From contig NW_003126887.1 of assembly GCF_000003605.2 (NCBI RefSeq), positions 262,984 to 315,772 of the forward strand: a stretch of 52,789 nucleotides of DNA, in the 5' to 3' direction. The notes beneath the pieces are model-generated. The model saw only the letters and a list, made by a program, of their open reading frames with translations. It did not search any database and had not been told where the DNA came from. This DNA is from Saccoglossus kowalevskii (Eukaryota > Hemichordata > Enteropneusta > Harrimaniidae). This document shows positions 27,201-42,200 of the stretch, one piece after another. A program made the position numbers and the translations under genes. Positions within the stretch are counted from its first letter, which is position 1, and each line of letters starts with the position of its first letter.

Positions 27201-30200
27201 CTTATTCCACTCTCAAAATCAGTAGCCATCCAGTAAGCAACAATGCCCTCAGTGTCCGACTGGAGAACTTTCCCATCAATTACCTCTTCCGGAAAATTGG
27301 CTGTTTGAACTCCAATTGATACCTGTCTCATCTATAAAAAATAAAATGAGAGCATTATTCAAATATATAATTTACATATACAAACATTAGCACTCAAAGC
27401 AACAAATAATTCTTAATAAACATCGTGAATTAATTCAAAAATTGGGTTGTTAATAGAAACTCTGAATAATTTATGTATATGTAAATTAGGTATGTATATG
27501 TGCACAAAAAATAGTGCAATACAATTGAATCACATTTAAAAACTGAATTGAATACAGTATTTTTTAGTTTTCTATTGATGTCATTGAGCAAACACTTCTC
27601 TCTTGGTGTAAATGAGAATGTTTGAGTGTCCGAATAACTAGCTAATCTGATGCTATTACAAAGCAGTTATTGCACTGTAAACCAGTGATCATGATATCGC
27701 AATTACATAAACTATGGTCGCCTTGATATATAATTTGTCTACTAGATACAACAATTGTTTTTTGGGATCGATAAATCTGTATATAGACTTTGACCGGGGT
27801 TTACACTATTTATGTAACAATCAAAACCTTAATTAACCTTTGGAGGTGATGTATCCACAATGACGCCATCAGTATCTTGAACATTGCTGAGTCCAGCACC
27901 ATTCACAGCAATGATTCGTAAACTATAATGTGCACCATTAATTAATTCCAGACTGTCCTGTGATGTCCAGCTTGTTGCGGCTCCCTCTAAAGTTGCGTGA
28001 CTTCCACTGAAACCAAACATTGTACCAGCTTGAATGAGAATGCACGTGATCATGAAAGTCAACACAACTTAGTAGAAACCCATGCTTATAAATAGTATTA
28101 GAATTTGACTTTTAACGAGAAATAAAAGTTTTATAAAATGTTCAGAACTTCCATATTGTACGATTATTGGTTGTTAAGATAAAGAAACATGTTATTATAC
28201 ATAGGCTCGGATTATCATCCATCTACACACATGCGAATGTGCGATTACCTACCGTTCGGCTGGATATATTTGATATCGTAATCCACCATATGTTTGAAAA
28301 ATTGATATTCTATATGACTCCACACCTGAATCTTGATCCCCAAATTCCCATGACGCACTGAGTTGTGTTTCACTAGACTGCGAAAAAAAGCAAGGCATAC
28401 CAAGTGTCATGATCAAATGTGTGTAAAGCCTATGTATGTCGTGTTGAAATTTTGTGTATATATGATTACAGTAAGTTTTATTAACAATTTATATTTTTTA
28501 TTTAATCAACATTGATTTATTCTTTTTCTTGTATGGGCATGTTCATATATTTTGTATTGTTGTATTTATAAGGTAGAAGCCCACTAATTAAATTAAAATA
28601 CCCAGAATTTATTCATTTTGCAATAAACTGTACTGCAAGACAATACAAGGATATTGACCTAAAGAAGTCTGGGGTCACCAGCTCTTTTTGCGAGAAAATG
28701 ATGGTTGTATTTTAGTGGAAACTCGCCATTTTGTCAATGTTATGACATTTTTACCATAGGTTCCTATGGCAGAGATATTATGCAATATCTCAAAATCTAG
28801 CCTGGTGACAATCATATATTGTTAATGAAGGAGGACTTTTTCTACCTTAACTACCTTTGAACAAAATAAATATGATAAATCATATGAGATACTTGAAATA
28901 TTGAAACATAAAAAACGTCGTATATTCTCATAAAAAATGTGAATGTGTAATACATTTTTCAATTAAGATTACCGTATATTGTTGTAACCTATTTCCTGAC
29001 GCGTCACTGTCATATAGATAATAAAATAAAGGTTCAGTGAGATCAACAAAAACACCATCAGATGACTCTACAATTGAATTCAATGCCCCGTTGACAGCTT
29101 CTAATTCTATATAGACAAAGTCTCCATGGTGAAGGTGAAAATGATGCCAGTTGATGAAGGAGGTTGCGCCTGATAATGACTCGGGACCGTGTATGTTGGT
29201 TGTAGGATATGCCGTAATACCTGAAATAAAAACATAACACATATATTACAAAATTCAATTAGAAATTAAGTTAAAACATATATAAATTAATAATTATTGA
29301 TGTGAACCATACCATCGTCATCGGCATGCTTCCTCCATACGTTTACAAAGTAGTTATCGATGTTCGACTCCGGATCGTAAAAATCACCCCAGTTAGCAGA
29401 TACAGTTGATGCCTCGGATGTGAATTCAATGTCTTCATCCGCATTTAAACCATCATGTATCCATCCTACCAACGGCGATGTCTCGTCACACAGAACTACA
29501 CGTTTAGTGGGAAAGGAGGAACCCCATGTAAAATAATCCGAATTAAACTAACACAAGATTAAAATTAAACTCACAAGCGGCATCGGAGCGGCCTAAGTCT
29601 TTTGCAACCTATTTCATAAATAACGTGGTTGTCATTAAGGTAGTTTAAATGTACCATTAGGTCATAATGCAGTTCATAGTTATGGCGACATTCATTGGAT
29701 TAACTTTTAATATAGTTGCGTTATGTGTGGATTAAAACTCGACTCAATATTAAAGAGTTGCGATTTAATTGTAATTTAATTAAACTAAATTACATTGCAA
29801 TTAAATATAGAAATGCGTTTTAAGGTAGCGGGACTATTATTTGCATACTTGTTTTCATCTTCTAATTGTGACTAAATGACTACAAATAGACCCGGGAAAG
29901 TATATATTTTTAGAATCGCCAGACTTCAAGCTTTTCACAAGTTTATTTTGCATGCCCATATCTGCATTCTATGACGCGTTACTCATNNNNNNNNNNNNNN
30001 NNNNNNNNNNNNNNNNNNNNNNNNNNNNNNNNNNNNNNNNNNNNNNNNNNNNNNNNNNNNNNNNNNNNNNNNNNNNNNNNNNNNNNNNNNNNNNNNNNNN
30101 NNNNNNNNNNNNNNNNNNNNNNNNNNNNNNNNNNNNNNNNNNNNNNNNNNNNNNNNNNNNNNNNNNNNNNNNNNNNNNNNNNNNNNNNNNNNNNNNNNNN

Positions 30201-33200
30201 NNNNNNNNNNNNNNNNNNNNNNNNNNNNNNNNNNNNNNNNNNNNNNNNNNNNNNNNNNNNNNNNNNNNNNNNNNNNNNNNNNNNNNNNNNNNNNNNNNNN
30301 NNNNNNNNNNNNNNNNNNNNNNNNNNNNNNNNNNNNNNNNNNNNNNNNNNNNNNNNNNNNNNNNNNNNNNNNNNNNNNNNNNNNNNNNNNNNNNNNNNNN
30401 NNNNNNNNNNNNNNNNNNNNNNNNNNNNNNNNNNNNNNNNNNNNNNNNNNNNNNNNNNNNNNNNNNNNNNNNNNNNNNNNNNNNNNNNNNNNNNNNNNNN
30501 NNNNNNNNNNNNNNNNNNNNNNNNNNNNNNNNNNNNNNNNNNNNNNNNNNNNNNNNNNNNNNNNNNNNNNNNNNNNNNNNNNNNNNNNNNNNNNNNNNNN
30601 NNNNNNNNNNNNNNNNNNNNNNNNNNNNNNNNNNNNNNNNNNNNNNNNNNNNNNNNNNNNNNNNNNNNNNNNNNNNNNNNNNNNNNNNNNNNNNNNNNNN
30701 NNNNNNNNNNNNNNNNNNNNNNNNNNNNNNNNNNNNNNNNNNNNNNNNNNNNNNNNNNNNNNNNNNNNNNNNNNNNNNNNNNNNNNNNNNNNNNNNNNNN
30801 NNNNNNNNNNNNNNNNNNNNNNNNNNNNNNNNNNNNNNNNNNNATATAGGCACACAGATTAAACCTGTGTTGTTGATTTTGGAAAACACTACTGAGGCTG
30901 CCTTACTTCCCTTCAGAAAATCTACATTTTAACCAACTTACATGACATTCTATGTTATATTGACTTTATCATATGAAAGTTTATGGTGCATTTCATCAAT
31001 TAATAAATAAATGTGAAAATCGTAATTTTCAACACAAATAATAGTCTCGCTACCTTAATTCAAGTTCAATTAAATAAAAATAAAGTTCAAACATTTTGTG
31101 ATTTAACAAAGAAATTATACATACAGCCATCAGTGGTAACTTTGGTTGTCAGTTTCTTATGTCCCATGTTAACAGCTACTATTGTATTGTAGTATGTAGT
31201 GTTGTGTTCTAGAACGAGATTATCTTGACACGTCCTGTATTCAGTATACGATAGATCAATGGGTTCGATTGTGTCATTGGCTCCTGGCGTTGTTCCAACA
31301 AACCAAATGTATTTTTCTGTGATATGATTTGACAAAATTATTATTTGATGAACTGACAATAAGAGTTGTTTTCAACCAATGCATGGTATTTAACTTATTT
31401 GGTTAAAAACAGGTTGAGAGGTCGCCCATGCTCACCTATGCTACTTTCTTGGTCCTGAAATCCACTCCAACTTACGCATATTTCATTGCTCACGAATTGG
31501 TAATTAATATCGTGATCATGTACTAAACCATCAAATACGTTCCCTGTCGTCGGCGGGCTGGTGTCAACTATCAATGGCATTAGTCCGTAACGAACAGCTC
31601 GTAAATCGACTGAAATAGTAATTAGTCGAGTACCAATCAACATATTTGAATATAAATAAAAACGGAATTTGACAAGGCTTTATAAAGTCGGATCTCAAAT
31701 GAATGATACATCAATTTACGATCTACTACAGATATAATTTACTAATCTTTGGAAAACTCAAATAATCGAATTAACAACATAAAATATTTCCAGTCTGCAA
31801 ACGCCATTTAACAAAATAAATATATAAACGTCTCACCGTTATTGATTGCCCGGACTTTGACCCATGTTAACACACCATCAGCTAAACAAAATGCCAAGGC
31901 TATATGTGTAACGTGTATTCCCTTTCCCAGTCCATAATATAAACATCGTGTGGTGTTTCTCCCAGACCAAAATCTATCTCTCTGATATTTGATAAGTCGT
32001 CACTTTGAAACAAAAATAATGTCATATATTATATATCATTTTGTATTATATATATATACAACGTTATTTTACATAAGTACTGATATGTATATACTGACCT
32101 ACAATTGTATTCTTCAGAGATAATACAGGTGTCTTCATCATATTCAATATTGAAAATATCATGCACATATGGGGGCGTGTTATCTATTGCTAATGGCGTT
32201 GAATGACATACTGTCGTCGCTAGCGGGCCACCGAACTCCACATTGTTTATCGCTCTGACAGTGACATAGTAAAAACCATCTACAATAAGATAAGGAAAGA
32301 GGTGGTCAATAAGAAAAATGATTCTCGTTGCCGCTAATGAAAGTCGTACTACCAAATGCAATACATCTCGCAGTCACTAAAATGTTCTCACCTGGCAAGG
32401 ACAGAGAATGTGCAATACCCTTATTAGTCCATTCATGTGGATCTGTATGAGGATGAATGTCTTCCTGACACACATCGGTCCCGACAGCCCAAGTATATCC
32501 CAATATACCCGTCTCATCATCGTGGAATCCATCCCAATTTGCTATAAGAAATTGTATTTATCCTGTGATATGAATGTTTTATGATAACAGTGTTTTTACT
32601 CGTTACAAATATATAGTCTTTGGGTGTTTGTGCATACGTGAAGATGTAAATACCTGTAACAAACTTGTTTGATCTAGTGTACAGGAGATCAACAAGCGGT
32701 TCTTGTCCGTTGAACACAGTAGCTGATCCTGGACCATCAACAACATGTCTGTAAATCATTAAAATGATTCAGATCCATTTTATATTTTACACGTACATAT
32801 CATGATGCCAACATCTACAAAAACAATAAGTACGCTGCTTCTCAATTTGAGAAAATAAAAAAATAGTACAAAAAACCCACGCCATTGCTGCGCATTCTGT
32901 ATGCGATTATCTTTTGTGCTTTTATTGTGTTACTAGAAATGAAAAGAAATTGAGGTAGTCGGAAATGGTCGAAATTTGCATATTTTGGTCTGCTTTATAT
33001 GAAAATTCTGAAAACATTCCCACTGCCATGATCGTGAGGTCTAATCCTGAGATTCATGTCGTAATATATGTCTGATTGTTTGCATGAACAATTTTCTAAG
33101 TAAGTATCCAGTGTGAATAATTTCTCCAAAAATGCATTGCATATGCTTAGTAACATGCTCACAAATTCGTCGCTCTCTTAAATGACAAGAATATAAGACC

Positions 33201-36200
33201 CAGTCTATTGTTAATATTGTGTTTTTATTATGAAATGCAAACCATCGTTGGAATGAATTACATGTTACATATTCACACCATGTCAGCCGATTCAACGGAT
33301 TTCAATGCCATGTGAGTTTGAATGTATTGGTTGGCAAGTAACTAATAAATATGTATGTACTTTTTTATTCTGAGAAAACTGTTTAATGTTTGCTTACCGA
33401 TGATTTTCGAACATTCTCGCTTCAATACATTTGTAATGCCACTTGCTGGGAACGAAACTTTCACAACTCGCATTGTATTTAATATCAGACACTGTATTTT
33501 GTATCGGACCAGTGGAAGGGGTTTCGAAATCAGCAACAATGGGACCTGAATTAATGATGGTTTCATAACCTTTAAAATAAAATTAATACAAAAAGTACAT
33601 GTTGAATACATGATTTGTGTCATCCGTATTTTTGTTTTTCGTTAAGCATGGGAAACTCGGGTATTATTCACAAAGAACCAACCAAAGTAAAAAAGTTGGC
33701 TAGAATTTGACGGTAATACCAAAAAAGGTTTCTCTTCCTAGGGAAAATTTAAAAATTCACCGGTGACGCGGTTTTATTTTATTTTTGTGTTTTGGTACAG
33801 ACCATTTAAAATCACAGCGACGTTTATCATATACCTAGTATTACCCGGCCTCGTAACGCTAAGGGAAGTGCGTCCTCACATCTGGGCTCGAGCGCCACCG
33901 CCACGCGAATTATCCACTCCATAAATATGTGCCACTTTACCGGTATGAAAAATTGAACAAAATTCTAAATGCGCGTGATGACGAAAAGTACATTTTGTTG
34001 TTATCTAAATCAAGTAAAAGAAGTTCGCAGGCTATATGTGCTTGTTGATGATACACCACATATCAACTTACCCAGTGTATTTTGTAAATACATGTTGAAG
34101 TAATGCACATCACCGTGTCGTAAATTTAAATTCCGATGTTCAAACTCCATTGACCGGCTTACACCATTTCTCTCATAATAGTTTAGCTGTTTAGCCTGCA
34201 AAATAGCATATACAATATAGAAAACGGGCACTATAATTATTGATCATATATCGAGAAACCGAGGAATTATACGCAACACAAAAACAAGACAGCTTGTTCG
34301 AGTTGTACCGAATAATACAGTCAGAATAACAAAAGGGCTTTCTACAATAATTAAGTGTAAGCCATGCTGACAACATATGGTAATAAAATGAGTATTGTTT
34401 CATTGAAGTTGATGTGTCATCTTTATGAAATTGCATAGTAAATCAAATTATACCATGTTAACTAATATTAGAATTACATACAGATTTACTTCAATTATCA
34501 TCAAACATTAGCCGCTTTACACAACCTTCATTGCGTTTCATGTGGTAATAAAATGTGGAGCACTGTAGTCTCCTTATGTGTACTCAATGACTAGAGTTCT
34601 ATTTTTGATTGTATCAGTTTTGTTGTTCCAAATGAAAATAAAAATAACATAATGTTAATTATGTTGGTAAAATGGTGAGGAGGATTTGATAGAACTGACG
34701 CTCAATGTGTTAACTTGAATGATGCCAAATTCTTTTTAACACAGTCGTTTTAGCTACAGCTGAAAGTTTCCTTAATGACAAAAACCTAAGTATATTTTAA
34801 ATTTCATTTAGTTTGGAACTGAAATTAAACTAACGGAATTTTAATGCCAAGAACGTCAATTAGAACCTCACAATCTGTAGAAAGAGAATACACAACCAAA
34901 TAAGTAAGAGAAAGATTCATGTATCTTGAATTATTGAATGATTTTAAAGATTGCTAATAAAAAGTTCGCGATTGTACTATACCCTGGTGAACCGCCGGAG
35001 CATGTGTGCTACTTTCTGCCAATAGTTCACATGTGCCACTCTCATGTTTGTAATTGAAACTTGTACACATGTCATTGTCTTGGTGACAGTGCTCAGCGCA
35101 GATACTTTCATTGATGAATGATATTGTTAGATACGGGTCGACATTTAATTTACCATTCGCTCGAGTCAAGATGTTGTTGACGAGAAAATGAATTGCTACT
35201 TGAACCGAAATCATTCCAAGGAACAATCTGATCCGCAAAATGATCGTATCCAAATCCCATACTTTTCTGTAATTGATAATAATATGTGTATTAAAGCGAA
35301 AGACAACAAGAAATGAGACAAGACATGTACAGAAACACTAGCAAGTATTGTTTGATATAATATATTGATTTCAGGTGATAAATTAGGTAATAGTGAATAC
35401 GTGATAACCACACGACAAATTAAATAATATATTAACTAAATAATGCATGTAAATGTTGGTATTGTTCTAAAATTTACAATCTGAAAATCGGTATATCGTA
35501 TTATTTATACCAATATACACCATTTTCAATATCTTCAAAAACCTCTTTTCTTTGAAATCAACAAATTTGCATCATGACATAACTAAACAATCTTTACATT
35601 GATGTTTTAACATTATACCAATGTTAACACGTATGCGACGAACTGATATCTCCTACTTACCATTTGCACACTTATGGGACTATCATCTGTAATAACCACA
35701 GACCCTTTCAATATATCAGGACGACTAGTAGATTTGAAAGTTGACAATATCCTGCCACTAGGTAGAGTTGTGTCATACGTTGGTAACACGCATGTTGCCA
35801 TTGACGTTGATTTTGCCGAGTTTGTTGCTTTCACTGTAAAGTGAAGCGGGATTCCACTTGGAAGAATCTGCCAACACAAATACCATACAATTCTCTAATA
35901 TATTGATTATAATTTTGACAGTGATTTGATGTTAAGTTTAAGTCTCGTGCACAATATTTTCTCTGTATCATGAATGTGCGTTAAATGAGACTTGATTGTG
36001 TAATGCTATTAGTTATAATATATAATATAAAATCACACGTTGAATCTAACAGGAACATATTAAAAACAATACGCGGAACATAGCAATAAACATTTTATCT
36101 GACTTACGTCAAAAAAACAAAAACAAAAAACACCAACCGTACCAATTAAAACGGCCCTAAATATTTGTTTGGCTGTAGATCCAATTGGTTCGTGGCCAAA

Positions 36201-39200
36201 AAAAGTGTCAATTGAAGTGTGTGAATTGATGGGAATACGCATATTTCATCTTTTTTCTGAAAATACTAGCTCACTGAACGCCATGTAAATTAATATTGAC
36301 AGATTAGTGGGTTTTCAAGCGTTCATAATTACGTTTTTCTCCGCTGTGCTGTATAACATGTTTTAGCTAGTTTTGTGGTGGGTGAGATAGGGTTGCATTG
36401 TGCAGAATAGTAGAACATGAGACAAAGTCAAAATGAAAATTTGTGAGGTCCACTTCATTAATACGTCACAGTAGCCAAAACAAGAACTACTCCCTACAAA
36501 AATTTGTTAACTGGAATATTTTCATAATGTTGTCAAAATACAATACAGAACTATGATTGGTCCAATTCAAAGTGGTAGATTCCACTATCATAGCAATAAG
36601 TAACTAGTCTTAGTTACGGGGTCAAAGGTTATAAAAAGAGGCGGCAAGACCAACATATAACAAGATACAAGATACACATCAATGATTCTGATCTTGTAGT
36701 ATGTGAATTCGTTCAGCGGCCTGTATAAGCTCCAGGTAACTCGTGCTAGCTGCCAATTGACACGTTTACTAACATCTTTATGTCATGATCAGAACAATTT
36801 CTGCAACTCGAATACGATTTGATGTGGTTCCCTTAATTTCGTTCAAATGTCGCTCAGTAAGGGAAGTCAGATATTCATTTGCCAGGCGTTTGCGAAAACC
36901 ATTCTGCATTCTATAGAGAGATACTGCACTCGATTGTTAGCAGTAATGTTATTCAGTTTGAAATTAGGGTTAATGTCACTGACATTGATTTTAGGCAGAC
37001 TTCTTAGTGGACGACCATTTAGGAGATGGGATGGCTTCAGGGGTAATAAATCATCAGCAGTTTGCGACAGATGAGTCAGGGGTCATTTACTGCAGATTCC
37101 ACTTCGGATAATAAAGTTGATAATACAATTACGTTAGCCTCCCCCAATACCTTGCGTATACACTTTTTTGTTGTCGATATCAGCCTTTCAAACAGTCCAC
37201 CTGCCCAAGGCATGCGTTTCGGATTAAGCCGCCATGTATTGTTGAACAGTTTGATTGCACATCAATTTAGTTAGTTCATTTGCTGCTGCAATGAATTGTT
37301 GATCCGTTATCAGTTACCATGAAGCGAGGTGTAGAGCTGTGTGCGGTAAAGCATCGCGTTGCTAAGGGACTGGTCATTTTCTTTGGCCGGGGGTGCCGGA
37401 AATCTGATTTCGCAAAAGTAGGAAATAACTCCAGTCCAAGCAAAAAACAAAACAAGTTGACCCCCTCACATCATCTGAAAATACAGCGACCCCTCACCAA
37501 GAAATTTTTGATTTATGTTACTACTTGTAGCTTCGTAGCGAGTAGATTTCGCAGTGAGTAGGACTTTGTCACAGTAACTGGTCCGTTCATCAATGTTGAG
37601 AATTAATGTTTTATGTGTCAATGACAAATGGTTTTAATCTGGAAATACCATCTTTAGGAGCTGTTAATTTGTGCAGCTGCTCTGGCAGGAATTCCTAAAC
37701 AAGATTCATGCTGTGATATTATCACCTAGTCTCTTATTTTGACCAAAAAATATTTAAACATTTATAGAATGGGCTTTGCATCATGCATACTTGTTATACT
37801 GCTTTAGTGACATACTGTAAGTATTGGTGTTCCAGTTTTATTCACTCTTGTGTTGAAAATGGCAATGATAATTAAAAATGACGACAAAGGTGCAAAACAT
37901 ATTTATGCTAATAACTACTTCACCACGAGGTTTTTTTGTGAATTAATGGCGATGGCAACGAAAATTGCGACTAAATCGATATCGGTAAGATTCCAGCAGG
38001 AACGGCAATGATGAATCCCTATTTAAGGCAAATGAACACGTGAAGCACACGAAACTGTTTTAAATCATAGTACAAAACGCGAATTAACCATTGTGTACTC
38101 TTGAGGAAAACTAGAATCACTCGATGGGTGCCATAGTAAGCGATGGTAAAACCCGTATTTATCTTATCAAACATACTTTTTTGCAAAGTAATTATTTTAT
38201 TGCTTGGCCGTTCAGGTCTATGTGCTGCACGTTAGAGTGCACATACCTAAGCGACTATCCCTCATCAAATAATTTAGCCTAGACATTTTCTGTGTCAAAA
38301 TCACGAACTACCCGTTTTTACGCAATCTTGGAAGTCTGAATTACTAAATGAAGTACAGGACGACGAAGCTGAAATATACCAAGAACAAACACATACTAAG
38401 GAGTATATCTCAAAAGTAAGTAATATAGTATAACTGGACCGGAAGTGAAAAATATATTACTACTCTAAATACCCAAACATATTTTAGTATAAGGTGATGA
38501 TGTCATCCATGACAGTGTTGTCGGTCATGACAGTGCTGATTATGTGATCCATGTTGGTGTTTTCCATGACAGTAATGATGAAGGCGTTCATGAAAGTGTT
38601 GTTGGTCAGTGTACGTTACTCGCTAAACATCACAAACATCGAATTAATACTCCTCTAAAAAAATATAATAAGGCAAACATAATTTGACAGGAACCACACA
38701 TTGCCCAAGGGTGACCTGGAGGTAATTGTGGAAAAGGGTAACCTCATTCTCCCAAGTCCAAAAACTCCACAACCGGATACAGTTTTAACGTCATACCCAG
38801 GATATACATATTTTAGTATAAGGTGATGATGTCATCCATGACAGTGTTGTCGGTCATGACAGTGCTGATTATGTGATCCATGTTGGTGTTTTCCATGACA
38901 GTAGTGATGATGGCGTTCATGAAAGTGTTGTTGGTCAGTGTATGTTACTCGCTAAACGCCACAAACATCGAATTAATACTCCTCTAAAAAATATAATAAG
39001 GCAAACATAATTTGACAGGAACCACACATTGCCCAAGGGTGACCTGGAGGTAATTGTGGAAAAGGGTAACCTCATTCTCCCAAGTCCAAAAACTCCTCAA
39101 CCGGATGCAGTTTTAACGTCATACCCAGGATGTCAGTATAGTAGTTATATCTAAACTCATGTACACGCACGTTACTATGGGTGATATTTGTGCATTTACC

Positions 39201-42200
39201 TCTGACTTTAATCAATGTAAAATTGCACTGAACATAAACACGATTGATTCTGCACTATGACAAGAAAAGAACTGATTCGGAATTACGAAAATAACTGAAT
39301 CAAGGTGTTGAACCTTCCAGTCTCGCATTCGAAACAGCAAATTCTTGTTACTTACGTTCACTAAAGCATGGTGAACTATACATAATCGTATTCATAAACA
39401 TATGGGCAATGTAATTGATTCTGTTGTAAAACTAAATACTAACACTGAAGATCAATTCTGCTATCTGCTGGATTATTTAAATGCCAGTCTTGTTTTCCTT
39501 ATGATTTTAAACGTATTTAATTAATCGATTTTATCCCATCCCTCAATAACGGCAGTTGGATGTAATTTTAGAATGAATAAGGTTAGTTATGTTTCTGTCT
39601 GTAGAATAATGGAGTGTAGCATACTTGTCTGTGGTGCAAATATTCACTGCGCGACTTTCTGGAAACACTAAGTATTACCTAAATAGCACGAAGATAACAG
39701 CATATAATGAAAAACTACTACATGACCTGTATCTTTGAAGCATATCATTTTGACAAACTGCATCATTCGAACAATCATTTGTGACGATGACCAATCTTTA
39801 TTTACTTCAAGATCAGTTACAGCAACTGAAACCATCGACTTCTATGTCTTATTAAATCGCCAAAGCCAAAAAACCTCGGGTTTCAGTAAGGATAAATTCT
39901 GGTAATACATCATGCTTTGAAATAAGTATTTGCAAGGGCAATCATAATATAGATTGTGTTGCGTATTGGGTTACGTCTGAGTTCGGCGTCGAGGGTGTAG
40001 GGTATATTATTTAATTGTTCGTGAGTTGCTTTGTAAATAGTTGTTGTTATCGACCACAACTATTATATATGTATTCTTCACTTTAATCACGCATGAAACA
40101 TTTTCGCCTTTTTTAACACATTTCAATTTAAATTTCTGCAACAACCATTACAATTTTGCAACTGAAACGGCAACATTTCTGTCAGTAATTTCTCCCAAAA
40201 TAGTGGATTTATATAACTTTTTATTTTTTGTTTATAAGAATATTTGAAATTCATAAATTTAATATTTTGTGTTGGGGTGAACAATAGAAAGAATATGAAT
40301 CTACACAAATTAGCAATAACTACTGTGGAGATATAAACGAGTGCAATAAAACTTCATTTCAGTCAGGTGCTGAAATGAAAAAGATCGATTATGCAAAATA
40401 TTCAGGATTTATTATGCGTATATATCTGTGAAGATAGTAAATGTTGTTCACAACATGATATTTGGATGGTCGGCCATCTTGAATTTCGAATAGGCTGTTT
40501 CTATAGGCCAGTTTCTAGATAAGATTGAGACATGAAATTAGTGTTGAATCCCATATTTACTAGGTTAAATAACCCGTTTGTGGGTTTTAACATAAAAAGT
40601 CACACTACTGGCTAGAACCGTCTAAGCAAGCCTCACACATAACTGTGAAGAACCCATTATACCTAGTAGTTGTGCTACTTATATGGACTCACCCTGAACA
40701 TACTATTTAACATATTTATACAGACTGGCGGAGTAGTACTCATAAGTGGAAATGATATCACTCATACATATTTACTGCACAGTTTTTATTAGCGAGATCG
40801 ATTGTAAGACAAACGTTGAAATTGAACAAATTGAGCGAGCAAATTGATGTTAATCTGTATATGGTAAATGTAGGTTTTTGTTTTAGAGTTAGTAGAGTAC
40901 CTGTGATGATGACATCATATTAGCACTGTAAAAACGACAAAATTTAGATTAATAATTAGTTGAGGTATTACTGTTTAAATAATGTATGGTACGTTGTTAT
41001 CTAGCATATAAAAGAACAGAGTTCATTAGTAACGACACAATGCATGGAAAAAATACAATTGAAATCGGGTCAGTGTTTTCATCTAGACACCTCGTGTTTA
41101 TGCATTGATAGACCTGAGCACTCTTCTTGGATATACTAACCGACTATCTAGGCCACAGACAGAGATATTGTATCTTTAGAAAGCCTCCATGTCCAAGAGT
41201 ACCAGTTTCATTTTATTTTTCAAATAATTTACCTCTCAAAATATTTTTAATATATATTTTGACGGACGTATCATACATTTAAAAGTCCTAGAATATGTAA
41301 TCACCTATGACGATACGTGAATTCAGAACACGTGTGACCGATCGTCGAACTTTCAGAATGTGTAGTCACTGTTACATATAATTTGCATAATCAAAGTGTA
41401 AACTATACTAGAAATTTACATAAGATCAACTTGTGATCGATGAATATTCATGATCTGACTAAAAAAACAGTGACAGACACTAAGTTCAAGGTGGTGCATA
41501 AAGGCAGCGATGTATTCTATTGCTCATTTTCGGGCGCCTGAATTTAAAACTAGCTTTGATGTGTGTTTTTTACTATATAACGTAATGTACCAATACTACA
41601 GACACGAAGTTTAGCGATATACTCACCGCATGCCATCATTGTGCATATCTCATGCCCATTCACGCAGTTGCTAATGGAGACAATTTTTAAAAAGGTAATA
41701 AACATATTGGCTACTTTAATTTATGGGGGCGGGGGTGAATTGACATATTGTTCGATACACATTAATGCATTTGAGAATAAACAAACGTATATATTTAAAG
41801 TCAAATTTATGATAATCGTCTTCTCAAAAGTTAATGTCTTCGTCACCATACTCACAGGTCACCTTATTCATTCCATATGCGGCACATATGACATAACCAC
41901 AAACGACGAATTTTAAAAATAGCATTACACCAATTCCTTACACTTACCAAGTGTTACACCCGTCCCCTGCTGAATATGTTGTTCCATCTACGTGCCCATG
42001 ACAATCTGGTCCTAAAATTAAAAAGACATATGACTGGACCTACATGTCATTAAAGTATAGCCAGATAGCATATACACTACTTTACAAAAACATTAAAACT
42101 GATTATGCCATAATATGCGTCATACATACTACATACAAGATATTCAGTTGTTCTGTTAAAACACATTATTTACACCTACACCCATCTGCAACATGCTACC

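Noticed and set aside
29952-30932. Apparent long open frames in several frames
   Set aside because: They consist of the run of N at 29987-30843 and carry no information.
36847-37561. Three plus-strand open frames
   Set aside because: They are antisense shadows of, or flank, the BEL/Pao integrase remnant on the minus strand.
40901-40925. 25-nt mini-exon (CAG|TGCTAATATG ... CACAG|GTACTC)
   Set aside because: The splice sites look good and it would enter the FN3 part in phase 0, but it needs phase 2 from upstream while the pacifastin-like exon leaves phase 1 (which gives a stop). Kept only as a possibility.
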